Assembly: GCA_028285215.1 (NCBI GenBank)
Contig: JANQPZ010000114.1
Coordinates: 1 to 38,533, forward strand
Reading direction: 5' to 3'
Length of the DNA: 38,533 bases
Origin: Rhodovibrionaceae bacterium
Lineage (GTDB): Bacteria; Pseudomonadota; Alphaproteobacteria; Kiloniellales; DSM-21159
Below the pieces are notes generated by a model that saw only the letters and a program-made list of their open reading frames with translations, made no database searches and was not told the origin of the DNA. Positions 10,224 through 18,333 of this stretch are shown here, in pieces (the stretch's first letter is position 1; the number at the start of each line of letters is the position of its first letter). The position numbers and the translations under genes are program-made.

Positions 10224-11174
10224 TCACCCGAGGTAGCGCGCCCAGGCCTTGCCTTCGTGCTTAGGCTCGATGATCCGGGGGTGCAGGATCTCCGCCAGCA
10301 GCTCCGCGGACTCCACAAGGCGCGGGCCAGGCCGATTGAAGAACTGGTTACCGTCGGTCACGTAGACTTCGCCCTTCTGCACGGCGGAAAGCGCCTGCCA
10401 GCGGGGGTCCGCATCCAGCACCGCCATCTCCTGGCGGGTCCTCTCAAGACCGAAGCCGCAGGGCATCATGACCAGCACCTGCGGATCTGCGGCCTGAAGC
10501 TGAGCCCAGTCGAGGTAACCGGAGTGCTCGCCCGGCTTCGACAGCACGTCCCGCCCGCCGGCCGCGGCCACCACCTCCGGCATCCAGTTGCCGGCATCCA
10601 TGATCGGGTCGAGCCACTCGATGCAACCGACCTTGGGGCGCGACCTGGAGCGCAGCCGCTCCTCGAGCTTTCGCAGGCGGCCCTGCATATGCTCGACCAG
10701 CGCTTCGCCGCGCAGAGGTTCGCCGAGCGACGCAGCAACGCGGCGGATATCGGACCAGACGTGGTCCAGTCGACTGGGCTTCAGTGAAACCAGGTCGGTG
10801 CCGGTCCCGATCCAATCGCAGACCGCAGCCTCCACGTCCGACAGACTGACGGCGCAGACTTCGCAGAGGTCCTGAGTCACGATCAGATCGGGTTTCAACT
10901 CGCGCAGGGCCTCGGCCTCGATGTCGTAGACCGCCAGGGCATCGGTCAGGATCTCGCGCACGGCGCGGTCGATCTCGCCACTCGGCGCGGCGGTATCGAG
11001 GCGAGCACAGGTCAGCATGGGCAGCGCCGCGACTTCGGGCGGGAAGTCGCACTCGTGACTCCGCCCGACCAGACGGTCGGCGCAGCCCAAGGCACAGACA
11101 ATTTCCGTCGAGCTGGCAATCAGCGAGACGACGCGTTGCGGGGCGGGGGTCGGAGAAGCAGCGGAATCGGCCAT
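10224..11174 (-). CDS. Cobalamin-binding protein, BtuF-like, without signal peptide
   Basis: A 316-residue protein of the class III periplasmic-binding fold. It starts RVVSLIASSTEIVCALG, typical of BtuF, and has the paired domains joined by a long helix. Motifs include GRSHECDFPP, VTQDLCEVC, GCIEWLDP and PCGFGLERT. BtuF itself is periplasmic, but here residues 1-13 are polar (MADSAASPTPAPQ) with no hydrophobic core, and nine cysteines are present. Both suggest a cytosolic location. Neighbouring genes encode no BtuC or BtuD. Orphan proteins of this type are widespread in COG0614 and annotated as cobalamin-binding; their function is unsettled. The ATG at 11174 is divergent from the peroxidase gene, with 104 bases between. 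Confidence 0.8.
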   Translation of the reverse strand: MADSAASPTPAPQRVVSLIASSTEIVCALGCADRLVGRSHECDFPPEVAALPMLTCARLDTAAPSGEIDRAVREILTDALAVYDIEAEALRELKPDLIVTQDLCEVCAVSLSDVEAAVCDWIGTGTDLVSLKPSRLDHVWSDIRRVAASLGEPLRGEALVEHMQGRLRKLEERLRSRSRPKVGCIEWLDPIMDAGNWMPEVVAAAGGRDVLSKPGEHSGYLDWAQLQAADPQVLVMMPCGFGLERTRQEMAVLDADPRWQALSAVQKGEVYVTDGNQFFNRPGPRLVESAELLAEILHPRIIEPKHEGKAWARYLG

Positions 11175-11278
11175 GGAAATAGTCTAACAAGATGGCGCCG
11201 CCGGTGCGATTGCCGCTTCGCGATCCAACCCTACCTTTAAGATCGAAAGCCGACCAACGACCCGAGAAAGCCTGACCG

Positions 11279-11824
11279 ATGCGCAGGATCGCCCCGCTGC
11301 TCGCCGCCTTCATGCTGTTCCTGCCACCTTCGGCCCAGGCGGAAACCGCACACGACTTCGCTTTCACGTCGATCGAGGGCGATCCCCTGCCTATGAGCGA
11401 CTTCGCGGGAAAAGCCGTGCTGCTGGTCAACACCGCATCCTTCTGCGGCTTCACACCCCAGTACGAGCAGCTTCAGGCGCTGTGGGAGGACTACAGGACC
11501 CGTGGTCTCGTCGTGCTCGCTGTACCCTCCGACAACTTCGGCGGCCAGGAGTACGGCGACAACGCAGAGATCAAGCAGTTCTGCGACGTCACTTTCGGCA
11601 TCGACTTTCCGATGACGGAGAAGCAGGACGTCCGCGGCCCTGGCGCCCATCCGCTCTACGCCTGGATCGTCGGGCAACTGCAGCGGAACGCAGAGCCGCG
11701 CTGGAACTTCCACAAGTTCCTGATCGATCCGGACGGCCGGGTGGTCGAAGGCTTCGCAACCACCACGCGTCCCGACGCGGAACCGGTGATCGCAGCGATC
11801 GAGGCCGTTCTGCCTGAAAACTAG
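11279..11824 (+). CDS. Exported glutathione peroxidase family protein
   Basis: A 181-residue thiol peroxidase that reduces hydrogen peroxide or lipid hydroperoxides. The signal peptide spans about 1-21 (LLAAFMLFLPPSAQAE), so it acts in the periplasm. The catalytic Cys56 is in NTASFCGFTPQY, a cysteine and not selenocysteine form. The Gln of FGGQEYG and the Trp/Asn of PRWNFHKFL complete the active-site set. Length fits the family (about 160) plus a signal peptide. In such cysteine GPxs thioredoxin-like partners often replace glutathione as reductant; that cannot be judged here. It converges with the ThDP enzyme gene, 26 bases apart. Confidence 0.92.
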   Translation: MRRIAPLLAAFMLFLPPSAQAETAHDFAFTSIEGDPLPMSDFAGKAVLLVNTASFCGFTPQYEQLQALWEDYRTRGLVVLAVPSDNFGGQEYGDNAEIKQFCDVTFGIDFPMTEKQDVRGPGAHPLYAWIVGQLQRNAEPRWNFHKFLIDPDGRVVEGFATTTRPDAEPVIAAIEAVLPEN

Positions 11825-11850
11825 GCTGACCGTTCGCGGTTTCAGCGACG

Positions 11851-13518
11851 CTAGAGGATCGACGCCAAGGCCGCTTCACGGATGCCCGACAGTGTCGACG
11901 TCGGGGTAATCGCCTGCGGATCGATCCTGAGGTGCAACAGCGCCGGACCGCCACAGGCCAAGGCCGCTTCGAAAGCCGGACCGAACTGCTCCGTCGTCTC
12001 GACCGTCCAGGCCTCTAGCCCATAGCTGCGGGCGAGCGCGGCAAAGTCCGGATTGGTCAGAGAGGTTGCGCTGACCCGACCCGGGTAGTCGCGTTCCTGG
12101 TGCATGCGGATGGTGCCGTACATTCCGTTGTCCAGAACCAGGAAAACGATTGCCAGGTCGTACTGCACGGCTGTCGCCAGCTCCTGCCCGGTCATCAGGA
12201 AACAGCCGTCGCCCGCCAAGGCCACGACGGGCCGCTCCGGATGCGTCAGCTTGGCGGCCACCGCCGCCGGCACCCCGTAGCCCATAGAGCCGCTGGTCGG
12301 CGCCAACTGTGTGCGCCAGAGCCGCCACCGGTGGTAACGGTGCGCCCAGGAGGTGTAGTTGCCGGCGCCGTTGCAGAGGACCGCGTCAAATGGCAGAGAG
12401 CGTCCCAAACCGGCGAAGATCTCGCCCAGTTGCAGCGGCCCGTCGAGCCGGCCGGGCGTTGCGAAGGCTTCGAAAGCGGCCCGCGCCGCTGCCGTATCCG
12501 CACCCCAGACGGGCGCTTCGACCGCCGGGCGTTCGGCCAGAGCCCCGATCACCCGGGCCGGCGCCGCACAGATACCCAGCGTCGGGCGATAGACGCGCCC
12601 CAGTTCCTCCGGATCCGGATGAATGTGCACCAACGTCTGGTCCGGCACAGGCGCCTTCAACAGCTCGTAGCCTTGCGTGGTCATCTCGCCCAGGCGCGGC
12701 CCCAAGGCGATGATCAAGTCACTCGACTCGATCCGCTGGCGCAGGTCCGGCGCCAGGCCGATACCGACATGGCCGACATAGCTGGGATGTTCGTTGTCGA
12801 TGTAATCCTGGCAGCGGAAGGACACGCCGACCGGCAGCGCGTTCGCTGCGGCCCAGCGCTCCAATGCCGTCTTGGCTGCATCCGACCAGCCGCCCCCGCC
12901 GACCAGCACAAAGGGGCGTTGCGCCTGCTGCAACCGCGCCTCCAAAGCCTCCAGGTCTGCCGAGCCGGCGCCGGCAGGGTTGGGCACGACGGCCGGCACG
13001 TCCGCCACCGTCGCCTGCTCGACCAGCATGTCCTCCGGCAGCGCCAGAGCTACGGGTCCCGGCCGGCCCGAGGTGGCCACGGAGAAGGCGCGCGCCATGA
13101 ACTCGGGAATCCGAGCCGGATCGTCGATCTCGGCCGTCCATTTGGTCAGAGGCCCGAAGAGATGGGTGTAATCGATTTCCTGAAAGCCTTCGCGACCGCG
13201 CAGGCCCCGCGCCACCTGGCCGATGAAAAGGATCATCGGCGTGGAGTCCTGGAAAGCGATGTGCAACCCGGCACTGGCGTTGGTCGCGCCGGGACCGCGG
13301 GTGACGAAGGCGATACCCGGCCGCCCGGTCAACTTGCCCTCGGCCTCGGCCATCATGGCCGCGCCGCTCTCATGACGAGTCACGATAAACTGCAGATCCG
13401 GCCGATCGACGAGCGCGTCGAGCACCGCCAGATAGCTCTCGCCCGGCACGCCGTAGGCCCGGCATGCGCCGTGGATCAGCAGGTGATCGACCAGAATCTC
13501 GGCGCCGCTCCGCGCCAT
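11851..13518 (-). CDS. Thiamine pyrophosphate-dependent enzyme, acetolactate synthase-like
   Basis: A 555-residue protein with the three-domain architecture of the IlvB/pyruvate oxidase family: an N-terminal Pyr domain, a central domain and a C-terminal PP domain. The catalytic Glu50 is in VTRHESGAA, the GPGATNA loop follows, and the ThDP/Mg motif begins GDGCFLMTG and ends about 27 residues later at LDNGMYG. No regulatory subunit is adjacent, so a biosynthetic acetolactate synthase role is doubtful. A decarboxylase or carboligase on another 2-oxo acid is possible; the substrate is unknown. The start ATG has AGAAGGG just upstream. It lies 11 bases after rnhA and probably belongs to the same transcript. 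Confidence 0.85.
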   Translation of the reverse strand: MARSGAEILVDHLLIHGACRAYGVPGESYLAVLDALVDRPDLQFIVTRHESGAAMMAEAEGKLTGRPGIAFVTRGPGATNASAGLHIAFQDSTPMILFIGQVARGLRGREGFQEIDYTHLFGPLTKWTAEIDDPARIPEFMARAFSVATSGRPGPVALALPEDMLVEQATVADVPAVVPNPAGAGSADLEALEARLQQAQRPFVLVGGGGWSDAAKTALERWAAANALPVGVSFRCQDYIDNEHPSYVGHVGIGLAPDLRQRIESSDLIIALGPRLGEMTTQGYELLKAPVPDQTLVHIHPDPEELGRVYRPTLGICAAPARVIGALAERPAVEAPVWGADTAAARAAFEAFATPGRLDGPLQLGEIFAGLGRSLPFDAVLCNGAGNYTSWAHRYHRWRLWRTQLAPTSGSMGYGVPAAVAAKLTHPERPVVALAGDGCFLMTGQELATAVQYDLAIVFLVLDNGMYGTIRMHQERDYPGRVSATSLTNPDFAALARSYGLEAWTVETTEQFGPAFEAALACGGPALLHLRIDPQAITPTSTLSGIREAALASIL

Positions 13519-13529
13519 CGCCCTTCTCC

Positions 13530-13994
13530 CTAAACTCTGCCGTTGCGTTGTGCAGCAATCTGCGCCCGCGCCAGCTCGTCGACCCGTTCATTCTCGGCAT
13601 GGCCGCTATGGCCGCGCACCCATTTCCACTCGACCTGATGGTTCTGGAGCGCCAGGTCCAGGCGTTGCCAGAGATCCTGGTTCTTGACCGGCTTCTTGTC
13701 CGCAGTCTTCCAGCCGCGCCGTTTCCAGCCGGACATCCACTCGGTCACGCCCTTCATGACGTATTGGCTGTCGGTGGTCAGCACCACCTGGCTCGGGCGC
13801 TTCAGCGCTTCCAGTCCATGGATCGCCGCCAGCATCTCCATGCGGTTGTTGGTGGTCTCCGCCTCGCCGCCTGCGAGCTCCCGTTCGTGCCCCTTCCAAC
13901 GCAGGATCGCTCCCCAGCCGCCGGGCCCGGGGTTTCCCGAGCAGGCACCGTCGGTGAAGAGCTCAACCTTTTGATCGCCGGTCGACTTGGTCAC
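13530..13994 (-). CDS. rnhA: Ribonuclease HI
   Basis: A 154-residue cytoplasmic endonuclease that cuts RNA in RNA-DNA hybrids such as Okazaki primers and R-loops. The catalytic residues are D15 (LFTDGACSG), E53 (NNRMEM), D75 (TTDSQYV) and D139 (ERVDELA), with H129 in RGHSGH. Spacing equals that of the E. coli enzyme (D10, E48, D70, D134, H124). The frame is open upstream into thrB, but the protein begins at GTG 13994 ([10 protein letters not shown]), whose TGA overlap terminates thrB. The thrB-rnhA pair is conserved in alphaproteobacteria. No substrate-binding N-terminal extension is present. Confidence 0.96.
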   Translation of the reverse strand: MTKSTGDQKVELFTDGACSGNPGPGGWGAILRWKGHERELAGGEAETTNNRMEMLAAIHGLEALKRPSQVVLTTDSQYVMKGVTEWMSGWKRRGWKTADKKPVKNQDLWQRLDLALQNHQVEWKWVRGHSGHAENERVDELARAQIAAQRNGRV

Positions 13995-14959
13995 GCCAAC
14001 TCCAGTCCGTAGGCGCCGGGGCTCCGCACCTCGGCATGGAACCGCAGCTTCTTGTAGTACTCGAGAGGATCCTTCGGTTTCACGAAGGCACCCGGCGGAT
14101 GGTGCAGCCAGTCGTACAGCCGGGTCAGCAGGAAACGCATCGCGGCGCCGCGCGCGAGCACCGGCAGGGCCTCCAGCTCGGCCCGGCTGACGGCGCGCTC
14201 GCCAGCATAGCTGCGCAACAGGCAGCGCGCCTTGGTCGCGTTGAAGGCACCGTCGGGCTCGAAGCACCAGGCGTTCAAGCAGATCGCAAGATCGTAGGCC
14301 AAGAGGTCGTTACAGGCGAAGTAGAAGTCGATCAGGCCCGTCAGCTTCTCATGCCGAAAGAAAACGTTGTCGGGAAAGAGGTCGGCGTGGATCACCCCGG
14401 CCGGCAGATCCGAGGGCCAGTTGGTCTCCAGGAAGGCGAGTTCGGAGTCCAGCTCTTCCATCAAGCCGGGTTTGACCTCGCCCGCACGGTCCGCGCAGGC
14501 CTGGAACAGCGGGCGCCAGGCCTCGACCGAGAGCGCGTTGCGCCGTTGCAAGGCGAAATCGCTGCCGGCCTTGTGCAGGCGGGCCAGCGCAGCCCCCAGC
14601 TCACGGCAATGCTCCGGATGAATACGTCGCGGCCAGAGCCCCTCCAGGAAGGAGATGATCACCGCCGGCCGGCCTGCGAGTTCGCGCAACGCCCGGCCGT
14701 CGTGGGCGTGAACCGGCAAGGGGCAGGCGATACCGCGTTCGGCCAGATGCTCCATCAACCCCAGGAAATACGGCAAGTCTTCGGGGTCGACCCGCTTTTC
14801 GTAGAGGGTGAGGATGAAGTTGCCCTGCTCGGTCGTTAGCAGGAAGTTGGAATTCTCCACGCCTTCGGCGATGCCCTTGAAGGCCAGCACCTCGCCGAGG
14901 TCGTACTCGGCAAGAAAGCCCTGGAGCTCTTCATCGGAAACTTCGGTATAGACCGCCAT
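13991..14959 (-). CDS. thrB: Homoserine kinase, aminoglycoside phosphotransferase fold (type II)
   Basis: A 322-residue kinase making O-phosphohomoserine from homoserine and ATP for threonine synthesis. It has the APH/choline-kinase fold and not the GHMP fold of E. coli Thr[13 protein letters not shown] is the typical start. The N-lobe contains [23 protein letters not shown], the catalytic loop [13 protein letters not shown] (Brenner HxDxxxxN), and the metal site [10 protein letters not shown]. The stop overlaps the rnhA start. In many relatives ispH is immediately upstream; here two rightward genes separate them. Its promoter should lie in 14960-15135, back to back with that of the MarR gene. 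Confidence 0.95.
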   Translation of the reverse strand: MAVYTEVSDEELQGFLAEYDLGEVLAFKGIAEGVENSNFLLTTEQGNFILTLYEKRVDPEDLPYFLGLMEHLAERGIACPLPVHAHDGRALRELAGRPAVIISFLEGLWPRRIHPEHCRELGAALARLHKAGSDFALQRRNALSVEAWRPLFQACADRAGEVKPGLMEELDSELAFLETNWPSDLPAGVIHADLFPDNVFFRHEKLTGLIDFYFACNDLLAYDLAICLNAWCFEPDGAFNATKARCLLRSYAGERAVSRAELEALPVLARGAAMRFLLTRLYDWLHHPPGAFVKPKDPLEYYKKLRFHAEVRSPGAYGLELA

Positions 14960-15053
14960 GTGTACCCAATGCGCCCTCGTCAGTGGGCGCCGAAGAGGAC
15001 TCGGTTCGTAGCTGCAGGCATCAATGCCACGCTCAAACTGTGAGCGGAAGGGT

Positions 15054-15083
15054 TTGACGAACTACATCGCAAACAAATATCTT
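15054..15083 (+). promoter_or_regulatory. Candidate promoter of the marR-DUF2000 pair
   Basis: TTGACG (15054-15059) is followed by ATATCT at 17 bases or TATCTT at 18 bases (15078-15083). The -10 region is inside the left half of the palindrome at 15076-15097, which suits repression by a bound dimer. It lies in an AT-rich patch within otherwise GC-rich DNA. Confidence 0.5.
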
Positions 15084-15097
15084 GTATACATGATATT
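15076..15097. promoter_or_regulatory. Palindromic operator, probable MarR-family binding site
   Basis: A 22-base inverted repeat centred on GTATAC (15084-15089), with arms AATATCTT and ATGATATT; 20 of 22 positions obey the symmetry. Length and symmetry are typical of MarR dimer operators. It covers the likely -10 box and lies 43 bases upstream of the regulator start codon. A second, perfect 10-base palindrome, ATATTAATAT (15093-15102), overlaps its right end. Autoregulation is an inference. Confidence 0.6.
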
Positions 15098-15139
15098 AAT
15101 ATACGAATATCTCATGCATCAGACATTGAGAACGAGACG

Positions 15140-15565
15140 ATGGATCGCATCGAAGACTGCATCAGCTTCCTGATCGGCAAAGCCGCTCAGCAGATTGCGC
15201 GGCGGGCACGCGACAAGCTGGCGCCCTTCGGCGTCACACCGGTTCAGTACGCCGTCCTGCATGCGCTCTGGCAGCAAGACGGCCAAAGCGGCTCCGAACT
15301 GGGTGCACGACTCGCAATCGACAGCGCCACCATCACGGGGATCGTGGATCGGCTTGAAGCCGCAAAGCTGATCGCGCGACGCCCCGATCAAGCGGGCGAC
15401 CGGCGAATCAACCGCGCCGTCCTGACCGAGCACGGCCGGTCGCTGCAAGCCCCTCTCGACAGAGCCATGAACGAACTCAATCGAGAAGTCTCAGCGGAGC
15501 TGGGCCAAAACGATGCCCGACTGCTTTGGGCCGGGCTTCACCGTCTCGGTCGCGTCGGCGCCTGA
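15140..15565 (+). CDS. MarR family transcriptional regulator
   Basis: A 141-residue winged-helix regulator that should bind DNA as a dimer. The N-terminal helices (FLIGKAAQQIARRARDKLAP) form the dimer interface. The recognition region runs through GSELGARLAIDSATITGIVD. The wing contains the conserved DxR pattern as QAGDRRINRAVLT. The family usually represses an adjacent gene and is released by phenolic ligands or thiol oxidation. There are no cysteines beyond C11 (EDCIS). The ATG at 15140 has GAACGAGACG upstream. It is followed 12 bases later by the DUF2000 gene, so the two form an operon. Confidence 0.92.
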   Translation: MDRIEDCISFLIGKAAQQIARRARDKLAPFGVTPVQYAVLHALWQQDGQSGSELGARLAIDSATITGIVDRLEAAKLIARRPDQAGDRRINRAVLTEHGRSLQAPLDRAMNELNREVSAELGQNDARLLWAGLHRLGRVGA

Positions 15566-15577
15566 CAGGAGATCGCA

Positions 15578-15985
15578 GTGTTCGATACGAAAATCGCGAT
15601 CGTCGTTCGCGAAGATCTGGCCGCCTGGCAGAAGCTGAATGTGACGGCCTTTCTGACGAGTGGCGTTGTCGGCTCAGATGCAGGGTTGCTCGGCGAACGC
15701 TACGAAGATGCTGCCGGGAACCTCTACACCCCCCTGGCCATCCAGCCCATGATCGTGCTGAGCGCCGACGCCAAGACGATCAAGACGATTTACCGGCGCG
15801 CGCTCGAACGAAGCGCGCGCCTGTCGCTTTACATAGAGGACATGTTCAAGACCGGTCACGACGCTGCCAACAGGGCAGCCGTGCGGCAGTACGAGCCGGA
15901 CGAGATGAGTGTCGTCGGCCTGGCGTTACGGGAAGACAAGAAGACTGTCGACAAGATCACCAAGGGCGCAAAGATGCATCCCTGA
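15578..15985 (+). CDS. DUF2000 family protein
   Basis: A 135-residue soluble protein. It starts MFDTKIAIVVREDLAAWQKL and continues with NVTAFLTSGVVG and a YEDAAGNLYTPL segment, a pattern typical of DUF2000. Family structures resemble peptidyl-tRNA hydrolase 2, but no function is established. No signal peptide or membrane segment is seen. The ATG follows GGAGATCGCAG. Its pairing with a MarR regulator and its position between ispH and thrB suggest an inducible accessory unit, perhaps responding to a small molecule. The C-terminus is basic (KKTVDKITKGAKMHP). Confidence 0.8.
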   Translation: MFDTKIAIVVREDLAAWQKLNVTAFLTSGVVGSDAGLLGERYEDAAGNLYTPLAIQPMIVLSADAKTIKTIYRRALERSARLSLYIEDMFKTGHDAANRAAVRQYEPDEMSVVGLALREDKKTVDKITKGAKMHP

Positions 15986-16063
15986 AGGGGAAGCAGATCA
16001 GGCAGGTTGATCTGATCCATGCCCACCCGGAAGCCTGCAGCGAAAGTTCGCTGAGCCGTAACC

Positions 16064-17059
16064 CTAGGCAGCGCCCTGCCGCGAGCGTCGGTCGTCGTCC
16101 TCGGTCAGCAGCATGCGCGGCAGTTTGAAATGGACGTTCTCCGTCACCGTCTCCGACAGACGGATGGCCACGTCGTGGCGCTGCTTGAAGGCCTCGATAA
16201 CCTCTTGGACGAGAACTTCCGGCGCGCTCGCACCGGCAGTCAGGCCGACGTGGGTTACGCCTTGCAACTCCGCCCAGGGGATGTCGGCCGCGCGCTGCAC
16301 GAGAAAGGCCTTCGGACAGCCGCTCTTCTCCGCCACTTCGACCAGCCGCTGGGAGTTCGAGGAGTTGGGCGCTCCGACCACAAGCAGCACCTCACAGCGG
16401 TCGGCAATGTCCTTGACGGCCTGCTGACGGTTGGTGGTGGCGTAGCAGATGTCTTCTTTCTTCGGCCCGCGGATGTGTGGGAAGCGCTGTCTGAGCGCCT
16501 CCACCACCGCGGCCGTGTCATCGACGGAGAGCGTCGTCTGGGTAATGTAGGCGAGGTTCTCCGGATCCCCGACCTCCAGGGCCTCGACGTCCGCAACCTC
16601 TTCGACCAGTTGGATCGCTCCCTCGGGAAGCTGGCCCATCGTGCCGACGACCTCGGGATGGCCGGCATGGCCGATCATCAGAATATGATGGCCATCCTTG
16701 AAGTGGCGCTCCGCCTCGACGTGAACCTTGCTGACCAAGGGACAGGTGGCGTCGACGTAGATCAGGCTGCGGCGCTCCGCTTCGGCCGGCACAGACTTGG
16801 GCACACCGTGGGCGGAGAAGATGACCGGTGCGTCGTTGGGCACCTCGTCCAGTTCCTCCACGAAGACCGCACCCTTCGCCTCCAGACCCTCGACCACGAA
16901 GCGGTTGTGCACGATCTCGTGACGCACGTAGACGGGGGCGCCGAACTTCTCGAGCGCCCGTTCCACGATTTCGATCGCGCGCTCGACGCCGGCACAGAAA
17001 CCGCGCGGCGTGGCCAGTTCGATCGTCACCGTTGCGGCCTTCGCGCCGGGCTCACTCAT
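16064..17059 (-). CDS. ispH: 4-hydroxy-3-methylbut-2-enyl diphosphate reductase
   Basis: A 331-residue [4Fe-4S] enzyme for the last step of the MEP isoprenoid pathway, converting HMBPP to IPP and DMAPP. The three cluster cysteines are C22 (PRGFCAGV), C106 (DATCPLV) and C205 (DICYATTN). They match C12, C96 and C197 of E. coli. H84 lies in SAHGVP, and the PNSSNSQRL substrate loop is present. The reading frame is open far upstream, to 17476, but the protein starts at ATG 17059. It normally precedes thrB; here 1.1 kb with the MarR-DUF2000 pair intervenes. It is divergent from the CDGSH gene. Confidence 0.97.
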   Translation of the reverse strand: MSEPGAKAATVTIELATPRGFCAGVERAIEIVERALEKFGAPVYVRHEIVHNRFVVEGLEAKGAVFVEELDEVPNDAPVIFSAHGVPKSVPAEAERRSLIYVDATCPLVSKVHVEAERHFKDGHHILMIGHAGHPEVVGTMGQLPEGAIQLVEEVADVEALEVGDPENLAYITQTTLSVDDTAAVVEALRQRFPHIRGPKKEDICYATTNRQQAVKDIADRCEVLLVVGAPNSSNSQRLVEVAEKSGCPKAFLVQRAADIPWAELQGVTHVGLTAGASAPEVLVQEVIEAFKQRHDVAIRLSETVTENVHFKLPRMLLTEDDDRRSRQGAA

Positions 17060-17218
17060 TCCTGTTCTCCCCCGTGCCTGCAGGGTCATCGCCTCCCTCC
17101 TCCGCCGCCTGTACCGGTTGCCTGCGGTCACCGGCCGCGTGCGGCGACATTGCGTTGGAGGGTCTGCCCGCGCTATCCATCCTGCCCTAACATAAGACCG
17201 CGGAGCGAGAAAAGCGAC

Positions 17219-17461
17219 ATGGCGGAACAGCCGATTCCTGCCCAGAAAGCCCCTTACAAAGCCAAGGTTAAGGCCGGCCGAACCTACTACTGGTGTGCCT
17301 GCGGGCGCTCGGCCAACCAGCCATTCTGCGACGGCGCGCACGAGGGGACGGGGCTGGAACCGCTCGCCTGGACCTGCGAAGCGGAGGACGAAGTCTGGTT
17401 CTGCGGCTGCAAACAGACGGCGGAACCACCTTTCTGCGACGGCACGCACGCCAAGCTGTGA
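17219..17461 (+). CDS. CDGSH iron-sulfur domain protein, two domains
   Basis: An 80-residue soluble protein made of two CDGSH zinc-finger-like motifs, each expected to hold a [2Fe-2S] cluster with 3Cys-1His ligation. The first is C26, C28, C37, H41 (CACGRS...FCDGAH). The second is C62, C64, C73, H77 (CGCKQT...FCDGTH). Size and tandem layout resemble the CISD3/MiNT type. Roles proposed for the family are electron or cluster transfer and redox sensing. ATG 17219 is preceded by GGAGCGAG. The longer open frame leftward over ispH is a shadow. The stop overlaps the next gene start (GTGA), so the lipoprotein is translationally coupled. Confidence 0.93.
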   Translation: MAEQPIPAQKAPYKAKVKAGRTYYWCACGRSANQPFCDGAHEGTGLEPLAWTCEAEDEVWFCGCKQTAEPPFCDGTHAKL

Positions 17462-17970
17462 ACCGATTCCTCGCAATTCCGGCGCTGCTCGCCCTGACGG
17501 CCTGCGGCATCTTCGAAGGCAGCGACGGCCCGGTGATCGTCTGCCCCCGCATCGTTCCGGTCGTCGAGGCGCAGGAGATGACCCGCTTCGTGGGCGACGG
17601 CCGCGACTTGACCGAGGTCGATTTTCGCGCGCGCCTGGCCGATGTGCGAGCCGAGTGCGAGGCGGACGAAGAGGAGATCGAGCTGACGATGCAGGTCATC
17701 CTCTCCGCCACGCGCGGCCCTGCCAACAGCGAAGGCGCCGCCGGCTTCAGCTACTTCGTCGCAGTGGCGACTCGGGACGAAGAAATCCTGGCCCGCGACG
17801 AGTATGCCGTCTCCCTGCCCTTCGAGGGCAACCGCACCACCGTCGGTCTGCTCGACGAAGTGGATGTGGAGATCCCGCTCGCAGAGGGTGAGACCGGCCG
17901 GGAATACCGTATTTTCCTGGGCCTGGCGCTGACACCGGGCGAGTTGGAGTGGAACCGGGCGAATCGCTGA
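17458..17970 (+). CDS. Small putative lipoprotein of unknown function
   Basis: A 170-residue protein starting at GTG 17458, overlapping the CDGSH stop. The N-terminus has a lipoprotein signal, [13 protein letters not shown], with the lipobox LTAC and lipidated Cys16, so it is probably anchored in a membrane facing the periplasm. The mature part is acidic. It has [16 protein letters not shown], a second conserved-looking stretch [11 protein letters not shown], and a beta-strand-rich rest ending in a segment that reads like an immunoglobulin-like or beta-sandwich domain ([14 protein letters not shown]). I do not recognise a named family. It is the last gene before the glycine riboswitch. Confidence 0.8.
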   Translation: MNRFLAIPALLALTACGIFEGSDGPVIVCPRIVPVVEAQEMTRFVGDGRDLTEVDFRARLADVRAECEADEEEIELTMQVILSATRGPANSEGAAGFSYFVAVATRDEEILARDEYAVSLPFEGNRTTVGLLDEVDVEIPLAEGETGREYRIFLGLALTPGELEWNRANR

Positions 17971-17995
17971 CGCGGTCCCGCCGCGGCGCGGCCGA

Positions 17996-18023
17996 TTGAC
18001 TTCCGGGCTTCGATCCTTACTCT
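17996..18023 (+). promoter_or_regulatory. Candidate promoter of the gcv operon
   Basis: TTGACT (17996-18001) and TACTCT (18018-18023) are separated by 16 bases. The predicted transcript would begin near 18030, just before the first paired element of the riboswitch at 18044, which supports the placement. Confidence 0.5.
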
Positions 18024-18043
18024 CAGCGTGGCGTCGTTAGAGC

Positions 18044-18263
18044 CTCGCCTGGGAGAGATCGGGCCGCTCGCCTTCAAAGGTGCGGACCCGACGCCGAAGG
18101 AGCAACCGCCCCGGAATCTCTCAGGCACAGGGACCGGGCGAGTCTGGTACGACGCCTCTGGAGAGCGGGTGCGCCCTTACATATGGGGCTGGCGCCCCAC
18201 CGAAGGGGTAAAGCCGCCGATCCTCACGGAAGGCGGCCAATCTCTCAGGTTCGGTGACAGAGG
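18044..18263 (+). promoter_or_regulatory. Tandem glycine riboswitch (gcvT motif), two aptamers
   Basis: Aptamer I is 18044-18142. P1 pairs CTCGCC (18044-18049) with GGCGAG (18137-18142), and the conserved core is CGCCGAAGGAGCAA (18092-18105) followed by ATCTCTCAGGCACAGGGACC. A 12-base linker follows. Aptamer II is 18155-18263. P1 pairs CCTCTG (18155-18160) with CAGAGG (18258-18263), and the core is CACCGAAGGGGTAAAGC (18198-18214) followed by AATCTCTCAGGTTCGGTGAC. It sits 70 bases before gcvT. In this family glycine binding turns on glycine cleavage genes. An open reading frame crosses it, but only by chance. Confidence 0.96.
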
Positions 18264-18273
18264 GGGCTTCGAA

Positions 18274-18296
18274 CCGCCGGCCACACAGGTCGGCGG
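18274..18296 (+). promoter_or_regulatory. Hairpin between riboswitch and gcvT, possible expression platform
   Basis: CCGCCGGCC (18274-18282) and GGTCGGCGG (18288-18296) form a 9-bp stem with one G-U pair and a 5-base loop (ACACA). Only a short AGCTTT follows, so it is not a convincing Rho-independent terminator. It could act by Rho or by changing access to the gcvT start region. How glycine would affect it cannot be decided by eye. Confidence 0.45.
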
Positions 18297-18333
18297 AGCT
18301 TTCGAGGCTCCTGAAGGATTCGTGCCGAACCCG

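Noticed and set aside
15994-16014. Terminator after the DUF2000 gene
   Set aside because: AGATCA/TGATCT gives only a 6-bp stem with no T-run, too weak to call.
18261-18275. tRNA-like T-loop sequence (CTTCGAACC)
   Set aside because: It lies at the riboswitch 3' end, and no cloverleaf arms could be found around it.
18028-18333. N-terminal extension of gcvT
   Set aside because: The frame is open, but this DNA folds into the glycine riboswitch; the GcvT core starts after ATG 18334.
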